64,000 nt of DNA from Bacteroidales bacterium WCE2004 (GTDB lineage Bacteria > Bacteroidota > Bacteroidia > Bacteroidales > UBA932), in NCBI GenBank assembly GCA_900167895.1, contig FUZR01000002.1, positions 496,001 through 560,000 of the forward strand, read 5' to 3'. The notes below the pieces were generated by a model that was given only the letters and a program-made list of their open reading frames with translations, searched no databases and was not told where the DNA came from. The number at the start of each line of letters is the position of its first letter. Within the stretch, counting starts at the first letter, position 1. A program made the position numbers and the translations under genes. Below, piece after piece: positions 7,922 through 16,211 of the stretch.

Positions 7922-9391
7922 ATGATGAAGAAATCCTTCCTCACGGCCCTGGCCGTCCTGTCCTGCATCGGCTCCGCCGCCTGGGCGGGCGATCTGAAAT
8001 TCGCCTCCCTGCTGGGAGACAACATGGTCCTGCAGCAGCGCACCGACGCCCGCATCTGGGGCACGGCCGGGCGCGGCGCCACCGTCAGCGTGTCCGCCAC
8101 GTGGCTGGCACAGCCCGTGACGGTCAAAGCCGACGCCAAAGGCCGCTGGGAGGCCCTTCTGCCCACGCCGGCGGCCACGTTCGAGCCGCAGACCGTGGTG
8201 GCCGAGAGCGGCGCCGAGCGCGTCCAGGCCGCCAACGTGCTGATCGGCGAGGTGTGGTTCTGCTCCGGGCAGAGCAACATGGAGATGACGCTGGGCGGCG
8301 GCATGGGCACGCCCGTGGAAGGCGCGCTCGACGAAATCGCGATGGCGAACCAGTACAAGGGCGTCCGCTACCTCGCGGTCCGGAAAGACCGCGCCGTCGC
8401 GCCCAAGGAGGACGCCGAGGGCGTCTGGGAGCCGTGCAATCCTTTCACGGCGCCGCATTTCAGCGCCGTGGGCTTCTTCTTCGCCACCCGCCTGTCGCGG
8501 GCGCTGGACGTGCCCGTGGGCATCATCAACGCCAGCTGGGGCGGCTCCGTGATCGAAGCCTGGATGAGCCGTGAACTGCTGGCCGGCTGCCCCGACGTGG
8601 ACCTGGCCGACGCCTCCAACCCGGACGTCAACGACATGTACAAGCCGATGATCATGTACAATGCGATGTTCAAGCCCGCCAGCCGCTACACCGTGGCCGG
8701 CATCCTCTGGTTCCAGGGCGAATCCAACATCAGCATCGCCTGCTACGACTACGCCGACCGCCTCACGGCCATGGCGGCGCAGTGGCGCAGGGACTTCGGA
8801 CGCGGGAACATCCCCTTCCTGATCGTCGAGCTGCAGCCTTACGACTATTATGACGGCCAGTACGGCCTGCAGGACGGCCACGGCCCGATCGTGCGCGAGC
8901 AGCAGTTCCTGGCCTCGCAGCGCATCCCCAACGCCGGCATCGTCGGCACCAACGACCTCGCCTACGAATACGAGCGCACGCAGGTCCACGCTTCGCAGAA
9001 GCGCCAGATCGGCGAGCGCCTCTGCTACATGGCCCTCAACAAGGCCTACGGCTTCACCACGGTCCCGGCCCTGAACCCCTGCTTCAAGGCCATGCGCGTG
9101 GAAGGCGGCCGCGTCGTCGTCTCCTTCCACAACGCCCGCTCCGGCTTCATGGGCGCGGACGAGATCCGCGGCTTCGAGATCGCCGGCAAGGGCGGCGCTT
9201 TCCACCCGGCGCACGCCGAGGTGGGGTTCTCCTTCCCCGAAGGGGCCACCGTCACCCTCTCCACGCCGGCCGTGCCGGAACCCGTGTCGGTGCGCTATTG
9301 CTACAAGGACTTTGAAGTCGGCACGCTCAAGGGCGCCAACGGCCTGCCCGTCATCCCCTTCAGCGCGACGCTCCCCGAGCAGACCAATTAA
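7922..9391 (+). CDS. Sialate O-acetylesterase-type SGNH hydrolase
   Basis: This 489-aa secreted protein has a signal peptide ending near AWA (residue 22). It is related to sialate O-acetylesterases (SASA family), which remove acetyl groups from sialic acids or other acetylated glycans. The catalytic serine is in CSGQSNME (Ser118). A second block is WFQGESN, and the histidine region is QVHASQKRQIGERL. Domain order is an N-terminal beta domain (about 25-105), the SGNH catalytic domain, and a C-terminal beta-sheet region. Such enzymes in Bacteroidales often act on host or plant glycans, so the precise substrate (sialic acid versus xylan acetyl esters) is open. It sits between two other exported proteins. 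Confidence 0.9.
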   Translation: MMKKSFLTALAVLSCIGSAAWAGDLKFASLLGDNMVLQQRTDARIWGTAGRGATVSVSATWLAQPVTVKADAKGRWEALLPTPAATFEPQTVVAESGAERVQAANVLIGEVWFCSGQSNMEMTLGGGMGTPVEGALDEIAMANQYKGVRYLAVRKDRAVAPKEDAEGVWEPCNPFTAPHFSAVGFFFATRLSRALDVPVGIINASWGGSVIEAWMSRELLAGCPDVDLADASNPDVNDMYKPMIMYNAMFKPASRYTVAGILWFQGESNISIACYDYADRLTAMAAQWRRDFGRGNIPFLIVELQPYDYYDGQYGLQDGHGPIVREQQFLASQRIPNAGIVGTNDLAYEYERTQVHASQKRQIGERLCYMALNKAYGFTTVPALNPCFKAMRVEGGRVVVSFHNARSGFMGADEIRGFEIAGKGGAFHPAHAEVGFSFPEGATVTLSTPAVPEPVSVRYCYKDFEVGTLKGANGLPVIPFSATLPEQTN

Positions 9392-9416
9392 CAACCAATC
9401 ATAATTTATAGCTCTG

Positions 9417-10766
9417 ATGAAAAAAATTCTCTCCATCCTCCTGGCCCTCGCCGCCTGCTTCAGCGCCGCCGCCCAGGAAGACGCCGTGCGGCTGTTCGCC
9501 GAGAACCCCGACCGCGCATCCAACAACATGCACGTCTATGAGTTCGACCCGATCTACGACACCCCGGCCCCGAAGGGATTCAAGCCCTTCTACATTTCCC
9601 ATTACGGCCGCCACGGTTCCCGTTACGAACTCAACTCCACCTTCGCCGCCCGCGCGCAGGAATGCTTCCCCGTCCTCGACTCGCTGGGGCTCCTGACCCC
9701 GGCCGGCAAGGACCTCTGGGCCGGCGTCGAGGCCGTCGTGGCCGCGCACAAGGGCATGGAAGGCTCCCTGACCACGCACGGTGCGATGGAGCACCGCAAG
9801 CTCGCCGCCCGCATGGCGAAGCGCTACCCCACCATCTTCAAGGACAAGAACCGCGAAGAGATCAACTGCTTCTCCAGCACCAACTTCCGCTGCATCGTCA
9901 GCATGATCAACTTTATCTACAGCCTCAAGGAGCAGTATCCCAAGAAAGATTTCACCTTCACCAGCGCCGAGCGCTTCATGGCCTACATCAACCCGAGCCT
10001 GAGCATCCCGCGTCCCGGCGAGACCCCGGCCCCGCGCGCGCCGCGCAACTACGGTCCGCGCCAGCAGGCGCCGACCGCTTTCCAGCCCGCCCCGGGCGAG
10101 CCGGGTTATGATTTCACCCGTTTCCTGACCCCGATCGTGACCGACGTCGACGCCGCGCTCAAGGCCATCGGCAACCCGGAGCCCTTCGTGCACGACATCT
10201 GCAAGGCCGGCGGCCTGTGCCAGCTGATCGACGAGCTCGACGTGGAGATTTACCGTAAGTATTTCACGCCGGAAGAACTGGCCTACTTCTGGGCCAGCGG
10301 CAACGATTCCATCTACCGGATGTGGGGCGGCTCCCTGGAGAACGGCGACGTGATCCGCTACGCCATCCGCCCGCTGCTGATGGACTTCGTGGAGAAGGCC
10401 GACGCGGCCATCCAGCCGGAGAGCCACCGCGCGGCCGACCTGCGCTTCGGCCACGACACCTCCATCCTGCCGCTCTTCGCCCTGCTGGGCATCGACGACC
10501 TGCAGGGCCGCGTGTTCCCGTACCGGGAGGCACACCTGAACGGCTGGTACGCCTTCTTCCAGATTCCGATGGCGACCAACATCCAGATGGTATTCTACAA
10601 GGACAAGAAGGGTGAAGTCCTCACCAAGATCCTCTACAACGAGAAGGAAGTCAAGCTGCCGGGCATCGAGCCCGTCTCCGGCCCCTACTACAGCTGGCCG
10701 GCGCTCAAGGCGCACTTCATCCAGCTGTGCGAGAAGGCCGCAGAGCCCTGGACCCGCCAGCGTTAG
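9417..10766 (+). CDS. Secreted histidine phosphatase (phytase/MINPP-like, clade 2)
   Basis: The 449-aa exported protein has a signal peptide (about residues 1-19). It carries the histidine-phosphatase signature SHYGRHGSRY (nucleophile His66) and a downstream FGHDTSILPLFAL block that supplies the HD proton-donor motif of clade 2 enzymes. That clade includes acid phosphatases, phytases and multiple inositol-polyphosphate phosphatases, so phosphomonoester or phytate hydrolysis in the periplasm is likely. The exact substrate is not readable. A proline-rich stretch around residues 200-225 looks like a loop insertion. It follows the SASA-type gene by 25 nt and faces proA convergently. Confidence 0.88.
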   Translation: MKKILSILLALAACFSAAAQEDAVRLFAENPDRASNNMHVYEFDPIYDTPAPKGFKPFYISHYGRHGSRYELNSTFAARAQECFPVLDSLGLLTPAGKDLWAGVEAVVAAHKGMEGSLTTHGAMEHRKLAARMAKRYPTIFKDKNREEINCFSSTNFRCIVSMINFIYSLKEQYPKKDFTFTSAERFMAYINPSLSIPRPGETPAPRAPRNYGPRQQAPTAFQPAPGEPGYDFTRFLTPIVTDVDAALKAIGNPEPFVHDICKAGGLCQLIDELDVEIYRKYFTPEELAYFWASGNDSIYRMWGGSLENGDVIRYAIRPLLMDFVEKADAAIQPESHRAADLRFGHDTSILPLFALLGIDDLQGRVFPYREAHLNGWYAFFQIPMATNIQMVFYKDKKGEVLTKILYNEKEVKLPGIEPVSGPYYSWPALKAHFIQLCEKAAEPWTRQR

Positions 10767-10775
10767 CGGCGGGCC

Positions 10776-12008
10776 TTACGGCCGGGTCTGGCCGTTTCCG
10801 TCAATGAGCCACTTGTAAGTGGTGATTTCGCACAGGCCCATCGGGCCACGGGCGCCGAGTTTCTGGGTACTGATCCCGATCTCGGCGCCCAGTCCGAACT
10901 GGGCCCCGTCGGTGAAACTCGTCGGTGCGTTGACGTAGACGCAGGCGGCGTCGACCTCCGCCTGGAAGCGGGTCGCAGCGGCGGCGTCGGCCGTGATGAT
11001 GCTCTCGCTGTGGCCGGAGCCGTAGCGGTCGATGTGCGCGAGCGCCTCGTCGATCGAGGCGACCGTGCGCACGGACATCTTGTAGTCCATATACTCCGTG
11101 CCGAAAGAATCCGGCGTGGCATGCTCGAGGAGCGGGTAACGGCCCGCGAGAGCCGCGTAGGCCGCTTCGTCGGCATAGATGATCACGTTCTTCTCCGCCA
11201 GCGGCTCCACAAGCGCAGGCAGGTCGGCCAGGCGGTCCCGGTGGACGATCAGGCAGTCGAGGGCATTGCACACCGAGACGCGGCGCGTCTTGGCGTTGAG
11301 CACGATGCGGCGGCCGATCTCCAGGTCGCCGGCGGCGTCAAAATAGGTGTCGACCACGCCGGCGCCCGTCTCCAGGCAGGGCACCTTGGCGTTGTCGCGG
11401 ACGAAGTCGATCAGGCGGCGGCCGCCGCGCGGGATCACCAGATCCACGTAGCCGACGGCGCCGAGCAGCTCCCCGACCGCCTCGTGCGTCGGGGGAAGCA
11501 GCGTCACGGCGCTCTCCGGCAGGCCCCGCTGCGCAAGGACGCCGCGGATCAGCGCCAACGCGGCACGGTTGGACGCATCCGCGTCCTTGCCGCCCTTGAG
11601 CACGCAGGCGTTGCCGCTCTTGAAGCAGAGGGAGAACACGTCGAAAGTCACGTTCGGACGCGCCTCATACACCACGCCGATCACGCCGAACGGCACGCTC
11701 ACCTTGCGCAGGCGCAGCCCGTTGGGCAGCGTGCGGTCTTCGAGCGTGCGCCCCAGCGGGGACGGCAGATGCGCCACGTCGCGCATGTCGGAGGCAATGC
11801 CCGCCAGGCGCTCGGGCGTGAGCTTGAGACGGTCGTACAGGGGGTTCTGCGGGTCCATCCGGGCGAGGTCTTCCGCATTCGCGGCAAGGAGTTCCGCGCT
11901 CTTCGCGCAAATGGCGTCCGCGACGGCTTCCAGCGCCGCCACGCGCTCCGCGTCCGGGAGCAGCGCCACCTGCGCCGCCGCCCGCTTGGCTGCTTCAAAA
12001 GAATTCAT
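10776..12008 (-). CDS. proA: Gamma-glutamyl phosphate reductase ProA
   Basis: The 410-aa enzyme performs the second step of proline synthesis: NADPH-dependent reduction of gamma-glutamyl phosphate to glutamate-5-semialdehyde. It is an aldehyde-dehydrogenase-fold protein. Family blocks seen are [29 protein letters not shown], the substrate region [12 protein letters not shown], and [13 protein letters not shown] with the catalytic cysteine. The gene is 12 nt downstream of proB in the same operon. Length is typical. Confidence 0.97.
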   Translation of the reverse strand: MNSFEAAKRAAAQVALLPDAERVAALEAVADAICAKSAELLAANAEDLARMDPQNPLYDRLKLTPERLAGIASDMRDVAHLPSPLGRTLEDRTLPNGLRLRKVSVPFGVIGVVYEARPNVTFDVFSLCFKSGNACVLKGGKDADASNRAALALIRGVLAQRGLPESAVTLLPPTHEAVGELLGAVGYVDLVIPRGGRRLIDFVRDNAKVPCLETGAGVVDTYFDAAGDLEIGRRIVLNAKTRRVSVCNALDCLIVHRDRLADLPALVEPLAEKNVIIYADEAAYAALAGRYPLLEHATPDSFGTEYMDYKMSVRTVASIDEALAHIDRYGSGHSESIITADAAAATRFQAEVDAACVYVNAPTSFTDGAQFGLGAEIGISTQKLGARGPMGLCEITTYKWLIDGNGQTRP

Positions 12009-12020
12009 TTTGTATTAAGG

Positions 12021-12785
12021 TTAAGGCAGAAATTCGGTAAAGACGGTCTGTTCGGGGCGCTCCAGCAGGTCCGGCAGGATCCGCTCGCGCTTGCCGTCGG
12101 CAATCAGCACGCGGATGCCGTCCGCCGCCACGCGCCGCGCGGTGTTGTATTTGGAAGACATCCCGCCGCGTCCGAGGGAACTTTTCTTCTCGCGGATACA
12201 GGCCGAGAGGTCGTCCGCGCAGTGGACCGTGCGGATGACCTGCGCATCCGGCTCGTCCGGATGGCGGTCGTACAGGCCGGGGATATTGCTCAGCAGGACG
12301 AGCGTCTCGGCGCCCACCATTCCGGCGATCAGCCCGGACAGCTCGTCGTTGTCGGTGAACATCAGCTCGGTGACGCTCACGGTATCATTCTCGTTGACGA
12401 TCGGGACCACGCCGTGCTGGAGCATCACCTCCATGCAGGCGCGCTGGTTCTCGCGCTCGCGCGCCGTCTCGAAATTGCGCTTGGTGGTCAGCACCTGGCC
12501 CACCTGCAGGCCGTAGTCGCGGAACAGGCGGTAGTAGAGGTCCATCAGCCGGACCTGACCCACGGCGGAATACAGCTGGCGCTGCTCCACGCTGTCCAGG
12601 TCTTCGTCCAGCCGCAGCTCGGTGCGGCCGCAGGCCACGGCACCGGAGCTCACGATCACCACGGACCAGTCGCGGCGGCGAAGCTCGACCACCTGGTCCA
12701 CCAGCGCGGACACGCGCGTGACGTCCAGCGTGCCGTCGGCGCGCGTCAGGACGTTCGATCCGATTTTGACTACGATTCTTTTCAC
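12021..12785 (-). CDS. proB: Glutamate 5-kinase ProB
   Basis: The 254-aa kinase phosphorylates L-glutamate to gamma-glutamyl phosphate, the first committed step of proline synthesis, and passes it to ProA. It has only the amino-acid-kinase domain: VVKIGSNVLT at the N-terminus, VIVSSGAVACG, and NENDTVSV. The C-terminal PUA domain of the E. coli enzyme (367 aa) is absent, as in many short ProB proteins. The start is GTG at 12785, overlapping the stop of the preceding DUF3298 gene by 4 nt, so the two are probably coupled. Confidence 0.95.
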   Translation of the reverse strand: MKRIVVKIGSNVLTRADGTLDVTRVSALVDQVVELRRRDWSVVIVSSGAVACGRTELRLDEDLDSVEQRQLYSAVGQVRLMDLYYRLFRDYGLQVGQVLTTKRNFETARERENQRACMEVMLQHGVVPIVNENDTVSVTELMFTDNDELSGLIAGMVGAETLVLLSNIPGLYDRHPDEPDAQVIRTVHCADDLSACIREKKSSLGRGGMSSKYNTARRVAADGIRVLIADGKRERILPDLLERPEQTVFTEFLP

Positions 12786-13663
12786 AGGCCCAGATCTTTT
12801 TTCGCCTCCGGCAGCAGGAACGGCGCCGCCTCTGCATAAGACAGCGTGAACGAAGGCATTCCGGCCGCGTAGGCGGCTATTTCATATTGTTGATAGGTCA
12901 GCACGAGGCCCTCCTCCGTCGGCTTCGGAGCCCATTGCGGCAGCGGAATCAGGTCCCCATCCAGGTGGAGGAAATCGTCCAAATTGTATTCGGTCCCGTC
13001 CGATGCTTCCGCGAAATATTCTTCCAGGCCCCGCCGCAGCAGGTCCTGCATCTGCGCGGCCGCGCCCGGAGCGAAGAAGTCCCGGATGCGCATCCCGCTC
13101 TCCTTGTCAAAAGTGAGCGCGCCGTCGCCGCCGACGCCGCCGTGGGCGCCGCCCAGATAGATATAATCGACCGAATTGAATACCACGATCCTTTCGGTCT
13201 CATAGACTTTCTCCAGATTGAAATCATACTCCCAACCGGGTATCTCCGCCAGCGCATGCTCCCGCTCCTCCTCGGTCAGGTCTTCGTTCGCCCGGATGTC
13301 CGCCGTCCGGTCATCCACGTCGGCCTGCACCTTCGCGGTCATATCCGCGAAACCATTCGCGCCATAATAGGCGCCCAGCGCCTTGGCATCGTCGATATCC
13401 CCGTCAAAACGCGGGAACGCCCGCGAATCCTCACCGAAACCGATGTGCGAGAGCGACCTGTCCATCATATCGACAAGCGTCTGGCGCATCACGGCCGTCC
13501 CCTCCGTCTCGGCGACAGGCAGTTCGGCCTTGATGCTCAACCGGGCATGAGCGCCCGCGTCGGAGAACTGACACGTCTCCGTCCGGATACCGGAAACCTT
13601 GGGGGTGCAGGAAGCGGCCAGCACCATCGCCGCCGCCATCCCGAAAAGAACGGATTTCTTCAT
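12782..13663 (-). CDS. DUF3298-type lipoprotein
   Basis: The roughly 293-aa exported protein has a signal peptide with a lipobox (LAASC) after about 20 residues. The C-terminal half resembles DUF3298/RsiV-like domains: SVDYIYLGGAHG, a GxxxxTFDKESGMRIRDFF segment and the final VLTYQQYEIAAYAAGMPSF. Proteins of this type are extracytoplasmic, and some relatives bind lysozyme (RsiV); no function is shown for this one. I choose ATG 13663 (MKKSVLF); the in-frame ATG at 13675 is almost at the predicted transcription start. It is first in an operon with proB and proA, an unexplained pairing. Confidence 0.8.
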   Translation of the reverse strand: MKKSVLFGMAAAMVLAASCTPKVSGIRTETCQFSDAGAHARLSIKAELPVAETEGTAVMRQTLVDMMDRSLSHIGFGEDSRAFPRFDGDIDDAKALGAYYGANGFADMTAKVQADVDDRTADIRANEDLTEEEREHALAEIPGWEYDFNLEKVYETERIVVFNSVDYIYLGGAHGGVGGDGALTFDKESGMRIRDFFAPGAAAQMQDLLRRGLEEYFAEASDGTEYNLDDFLHLDGDLIPLPQWAPKPTEEGLVLTYQQYEIAAYAAGMPSFTLSYAEAAPFLLPEAKKDLGL

Positions 13664-13683
13664 ACCAACAATCATTTAACTCC

Positions 13684-13691
13684 CAAATATA
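13684..13691 (-). promoter_or_regulatory. -7 element for DUF3298-proB-proA operon
   Basis: TATATTTG on the minus strand lies 20 nt from ATG 13663, so the leader would be very short. Confidence 0.6.
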
Positions 13692-13744
13692 CGATTTTTT
13701 GCCATAAACCCAAACCCCTCCGCCCCTCAACCTACCCGCCACCT

Positions 13745-13855
13745 CCCGTTTTTCGTTACTTACACATTATCAACACATTACAAGAATACACGTGGTCAAT
13801 TTCAACCACGCGTATCTTCATTACCGCCTGATTGTCTGCATGTTACGCAAAACAC
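13745..13855. repeat. Long palindromic repeat, ACGTGG-centre type
   Basis: Inner arms ATACACGTGGT and ACCACGCGTAT flank a short loop. The outer part CCCGTTTTTCGTTACTTACA aligns with the reverse complement of 111-219. No protein-coding sense is visible. Confidence 0.75.
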
Positions 13856-13898
13856 ACACCCCCACCTCTTCCGGGCAGCCACCTCGCTTGCCGGCAAC

Positions 13899-13969
13899 GG
13901 GCGTCCGCCTGAGAGCCCCAACTCTCAGGCGGACATCGCCCGTAACCGCCGGACGCGATGTCCGGCGGT
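13899..13969. repeat. Two adjacent GC-rich perfect hairpins
   Basis: One hairpin spans 13899-13941, with arms TCCGCCTGAGAG / CTCTCAGGCGGA extended by GGGCG/CGCCC. The other spans 13945-13969, with arms ACCGCCGGAC / GTCCGGCGGT. Neither is followed by a T run, so they are not ordinary terminators. Confidence 0.7.
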
Positions 13970-14003
13970 GGTGCCAAGTCCTGCCCGGCCACAGCTCCCG
14001 CTT

Positions 14004-14032
14004 CGTCATGCCCGACCTGATCGGACATCTCC
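14004..14032 (-). repeat. Short dispersed repeat, inverted copy
   Basis: Reverse complement of the motif at 55-88 and 14253-14286. It contains CCCGACCTGATCGG. Confidence 0.6.
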
Positions 14033-14124
14033 TAAAGAGGCGCGCGTAATAACATATTATATATCAAGGCTTTGAGCATTCATCCCTGCCGAGAATTACA
14101 TCATCCCCACATAAAGTGACGCCA

Positions 14125-14238
14125 CCCGTTTTTCGCTATTTGCTTATTATCAATAGCTTACATGATTCGACGGGGTAAAAAACGGACCTGTTGATCTTTA
14201 TATATATCTAATTGTCAATATTTTACGAAAAACGCCCC
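14125..14238. repeat. Long palindromic repeat, degenerate CGACGGG-centre type
   Basis: The outer arms begin CCCGTTTTTCGC and end TTTTACGAAAAACG. The inner sequence CGACGGGGT...ACCTGTTG is a decayed version of the palindrome seen intact at 29709-29819. Confidence 0.6.
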
Positions 14239-14252
14239 GGCGGCAAAAGGAG

Positions 14253-14286
14253 GAGAGATGCCCGATCAACTCGGGCATGACGGGGA
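14253..14286 (+). repeat. Short dispersed repeat
   Basis: GAGATGCCCGATCAACTCGG followed by GCATGACGGGGA; a copy of the motif at 55-88. Confidence 0.65.
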
Positions 14287-14350
14287 GGTCAGGTATGGCG
14301 GAGGGGAAGTATGGCCATGACGTAGAGAGACCGGGCCGGACAGAGATGGG

Positions 14351-14456
14351 CCGTTTTTGTAAATAACTATCAGTGAGTCGATTGCAGTTTTGCTTTGGGG
14401 CATTTTCCCCTAAGCAAAATTAGAAGTTGTTGATAATCAGCAATATGCAAAAACGG
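14351..14456. repeat. Long palindromic repeat, GGGG/CCCC-centre type
   Basis: The inner palindrome TTTTGCTTTGGGG / CCCCTAAGCAAAA lies between outer arms that start CCGTTTTTG and end CAAAAACGG. It is homologous to 29421-29529 and to the fragment at 1-46. Confidence 0.75.
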
Positions 14457-14530
14457 AATACAGAGGGAGAAGTGGCAGAATTGTTGATGTGTGGATAAGG
14501 CGAGGCGGCGAGGACAGCGAGGGGGTGAAG

Positions 14531-14788
14531 CTACGCGGCGAGGAGCCGCTCGAGGCGGGCGACGGCGTCGCGGAGGTCGGCGGGGAAGGTGACGTGCTCG
14601 CGGAGGTAGCCGGCACGGCCGGCGGCGAGCGCGTCATACAGCGCCGGCGACATCGTGTTCACATAAGACGAGATGCAATCCTCGATGTGGTCCATCTCCC
14701 GCTCCGAGGTGGAATGCGCGTACACCTTCTCCTTCTGGTGGAAGAAGGCATAGGCCTGTTCGGCGGCGGAATGGAGGCTGGGCGGCAT
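14531..14788 (-). CDS. Small conserved-looking hypothetical protein
   Basis: The 85-aa cytoplasmic protein has no signal peptide or membrane segment. It is helical in character, with an acidic middle (EREMDHIEDCISSYV) and a Leu/Arg-rich end (RDAVARLERLLAA). I do not recognise a named family. It begins 19 nt after the DUF4250 gene and shares its strand, so the pair is probably one transcript. Confidence 0.65.
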   Translation of the reverse strand: MPPSLHSAAEQAYAFFHQKEKVYAHSTSEREMDHIEDCISSYVNTMSPALYDALAAGRAGYLREHVTFPADLRDAVARLERLLAA

Positions 14789-14807
14789 GCGGGCGAGGGA
14801 GCAAGGA

Positions 14808-14993
14808 TCAGATCACCCGGTTGTATTTCTCCTGGTAGGCATAACCGCCGCTGGCCAACAGGCGGTCCATCTCCTCCCGCTCCACGTCGAAGCAGTAGCA
14901 GATCTGGTCGAGGTTGTCGAACTCCTCGTCCCGCAGCAGGAAGTTGATCGAGGAGACGAGCATCGGTATGTTGTTCAACGGCAGATGATCCAT
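14808..14993 (-). CDS. DUF4250 domain protein
   Basis: The 61-aa protein fits the DUF4250 pattern: an N-terminal LPLNNIPMLVSSINFLLRDE, then FDNLDQICYCFDV and a C-terminal GYAYQEKYNRVI. The middle looks like a small helix-turn-helix in which a short acidic segment precedes the recognition-like helix. No function is established for the family. It lies downstream of tRNA-Asn and its terminator and directly upstream of an 85-aa gene. I see no separate strong promoter. Confidence 0.8.
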   Translation of the reverse strand: MDHLPLNNIPMLVSSINFLLRDEEFDNLDQICYCFDVEREEMDRLLASGGYAYQEKYNRVI

Positions 14994-15016
14994 AGTATCA
15001 ATGCGTTATAAAAGAA

Positions 15017-15051
15017 AAACGGACAAACTGTCTTCGACAATTTATCCGTTT
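15017..15051 (-). terminator. Terminator after tRNA-Asn
   Basis: On the minus strand the stem AAACGGATAAATTGTC / GACAGTTTGTCCGTTT is followed by TTCTTTT. Confidence 0.8.
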
Positions 15052-15053
15052 GG

Positions 15054-15127
15054 CTCCCCTTCTAGGACTTGAACCTAGGACCCCCTGATTAACAGTCAGG
15101 TGCTCTAACCAACTGAGCTAAAGAGGA
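15054..15127 (-). tRNA. tRNA-Asn (anticodon GTT)
   Basis: The 74-nt gene folds as a cloverleaf. Acceptor arms are TCCTCTT/AAGGGGA, the anticodon loop is CTGTTAA with anticodon GTT, and the T-arm is CTAGGTTCAAGTCCTAG. CCA is not encoded. A terminator follows directly. Confidence 0.97.
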
Positions 15128-15267
15128 CTGTTTTTCCCTCGACTTGCGTTTTGGGATTGCAAATATACGGCAAAATCTTGAATGCGCAAATTATTTTTCA
15201 CTTTTTTTCGCATCCCCATCAACTCCGGCCGCAGAAAACGGGATGTTGCCGATTGAAAGCGAATCCG

Positions 15268-15298
15268 TTGTTGAATTTATAAAGAATGATTATCTTTG
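15268..15298 (+). promoter_or_regulatory. Promoter of the long operon beginning with the HU-like gene
   Basis: TTG (15268-15270), 20 nt, TATCTTTG (15291-15298). The ATG at 15305 is only 6 nt after the -7 element, so the mRNA may be leaderless. Confidence 0.7.
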
Positions 15299-15304
15299 TA
15301 TGTT

Positions 15305-16207
15305 ATGGATATAGAGCTTCTGTCACGCATGGTAGGCGAGCTGATCGTCAAGCACGATCAGGTAGGCCTGCCCGGAGTCGGCACGTTCGTCGCCGAAATG
15401 GTCCCGGCCACTTTTTCAGACAAGGGGTACACGATCAATCCCCCCTACCGCCGTCTTTCCTTCTATCCGGGCCGCCTGGAAGACACCTTGCTGATCGACT
15501 TGTACGCCGAGTCGAACCAGATCGCGCGCGAGGCCGCCAAGGCCTACGTCACGCAGTATCTGGCGGAGCTGAGATCCATCCTCGAGGAGCGCAAGACCAT
15601 CGTGCTCCCGGGCCTCGGCCGCCTGCGCGCCACGCGGGAGAACACCTTCTTCTTCATCGCGGACGAAGGCCTGGACATCTTCCCCGCCGGCGTCGGCCTG
15701 CAGCCGGTCTCCCTCAAGACCCACGCGCTGCAGGAGGAGCCCGTCGTGATCGACGTCCCCGTGCCGACGATCACCGCGGAGCCGGAACCGGTCGCCGTCC
15801 CCGAGCCGCCGGCAGCTGAGCCGGTCGCCGAAGAACCCGCACCCGAGCCGGAACCCGCTGCCGCGGAAACGGAAGAAGCCGAAACGGCAGAAGCGGAACC
15901 GGCAGCATCCGAAGCAGAACCGGCAGCGCCTGAAACGGAAGAAGCTGAAGCAGAAACAGAGCCAGCACCCGCCGAAGAACCGGCCGCGGCCGAAGAGAAT
16001 GCCGACTGGCAGGCGGCCGACTGGACGCAGGAAGACCAACCCGACCCGGAGGAGAAAAAGCCCACCCACTGGGGCCTGATCGTCCTGATCGTCTTCCTGG
16101 TCCTCCTGTTGCTGGCCGGCGCCTTCATCCTCGTGTCCCGCCTGATGCCGGGCTCCACCGATTTCCTGCTCTACTCACCGGAAGAAATCAAGATCATCAA
16201 TTTCTGA
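15305..16207 (+). CDS. HU-CCDC81-like domain protein with C-terminal membrane anchor
   Basis: The 300-aa protein starts with two HU-like segments of the CCDC81 bacterial type (about residues 1-60 and 70-135). Typical phrases are KHDQVGLPGVGTFVAE and RKTIVLPGLGRLRAT. An extended Pro/Glu/Ala repeat region (about 150-250) precedes one membrane segment near residues 257-280 (GLIVLIVFLVLLLLAGAFIL), then a short tail. Bacteroidota have related HU-CCDC81/SPOR proteins, but no SPOR domain is present here. The arrangement suggests a cytoplasmic DNA- or protein-binding head tethered to the inner membrane; that is inference. It is first in a seven-gene operon with cell-wall genes. I chose ATG 15305 since earlier in-frame starts fall inside the promoter. 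Confidence 0.85.
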   Translation: MDIELLSRMVGELIVKHDQVGLPGVGTFVAEMVPATFSDKGYTINPPYRRLSFYPGRLEDTLLIDLYAESNQIAREAAKAYVTQYLAELRSILEERKTIVLPGLGRLRATRENTFFFIADEGLDIFPAGVGLQPVSLKTHALQEEPVVIDVPVPTITAEPEPVAVPEPPAAEPVAEEPAPEPEPAAAETEEAETAEAEPAASEAEPAAPETEEAEAETEPAPAEEPAAAEENADWQAADWTQEDQPDPEEKKPTHWGLIVLIVFLVLLLLAGAFILVSRLMPGSTDFLLYSPEEIKIINF

Positions 16208-16211
16208 TAAA

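Noticed and set aside
13899..13969. Possible CRISPR or tandem array in the hairpin-rich stretch
   Set aside because: Hairpins differ in sequence and there are no regular spacers or cas genes.
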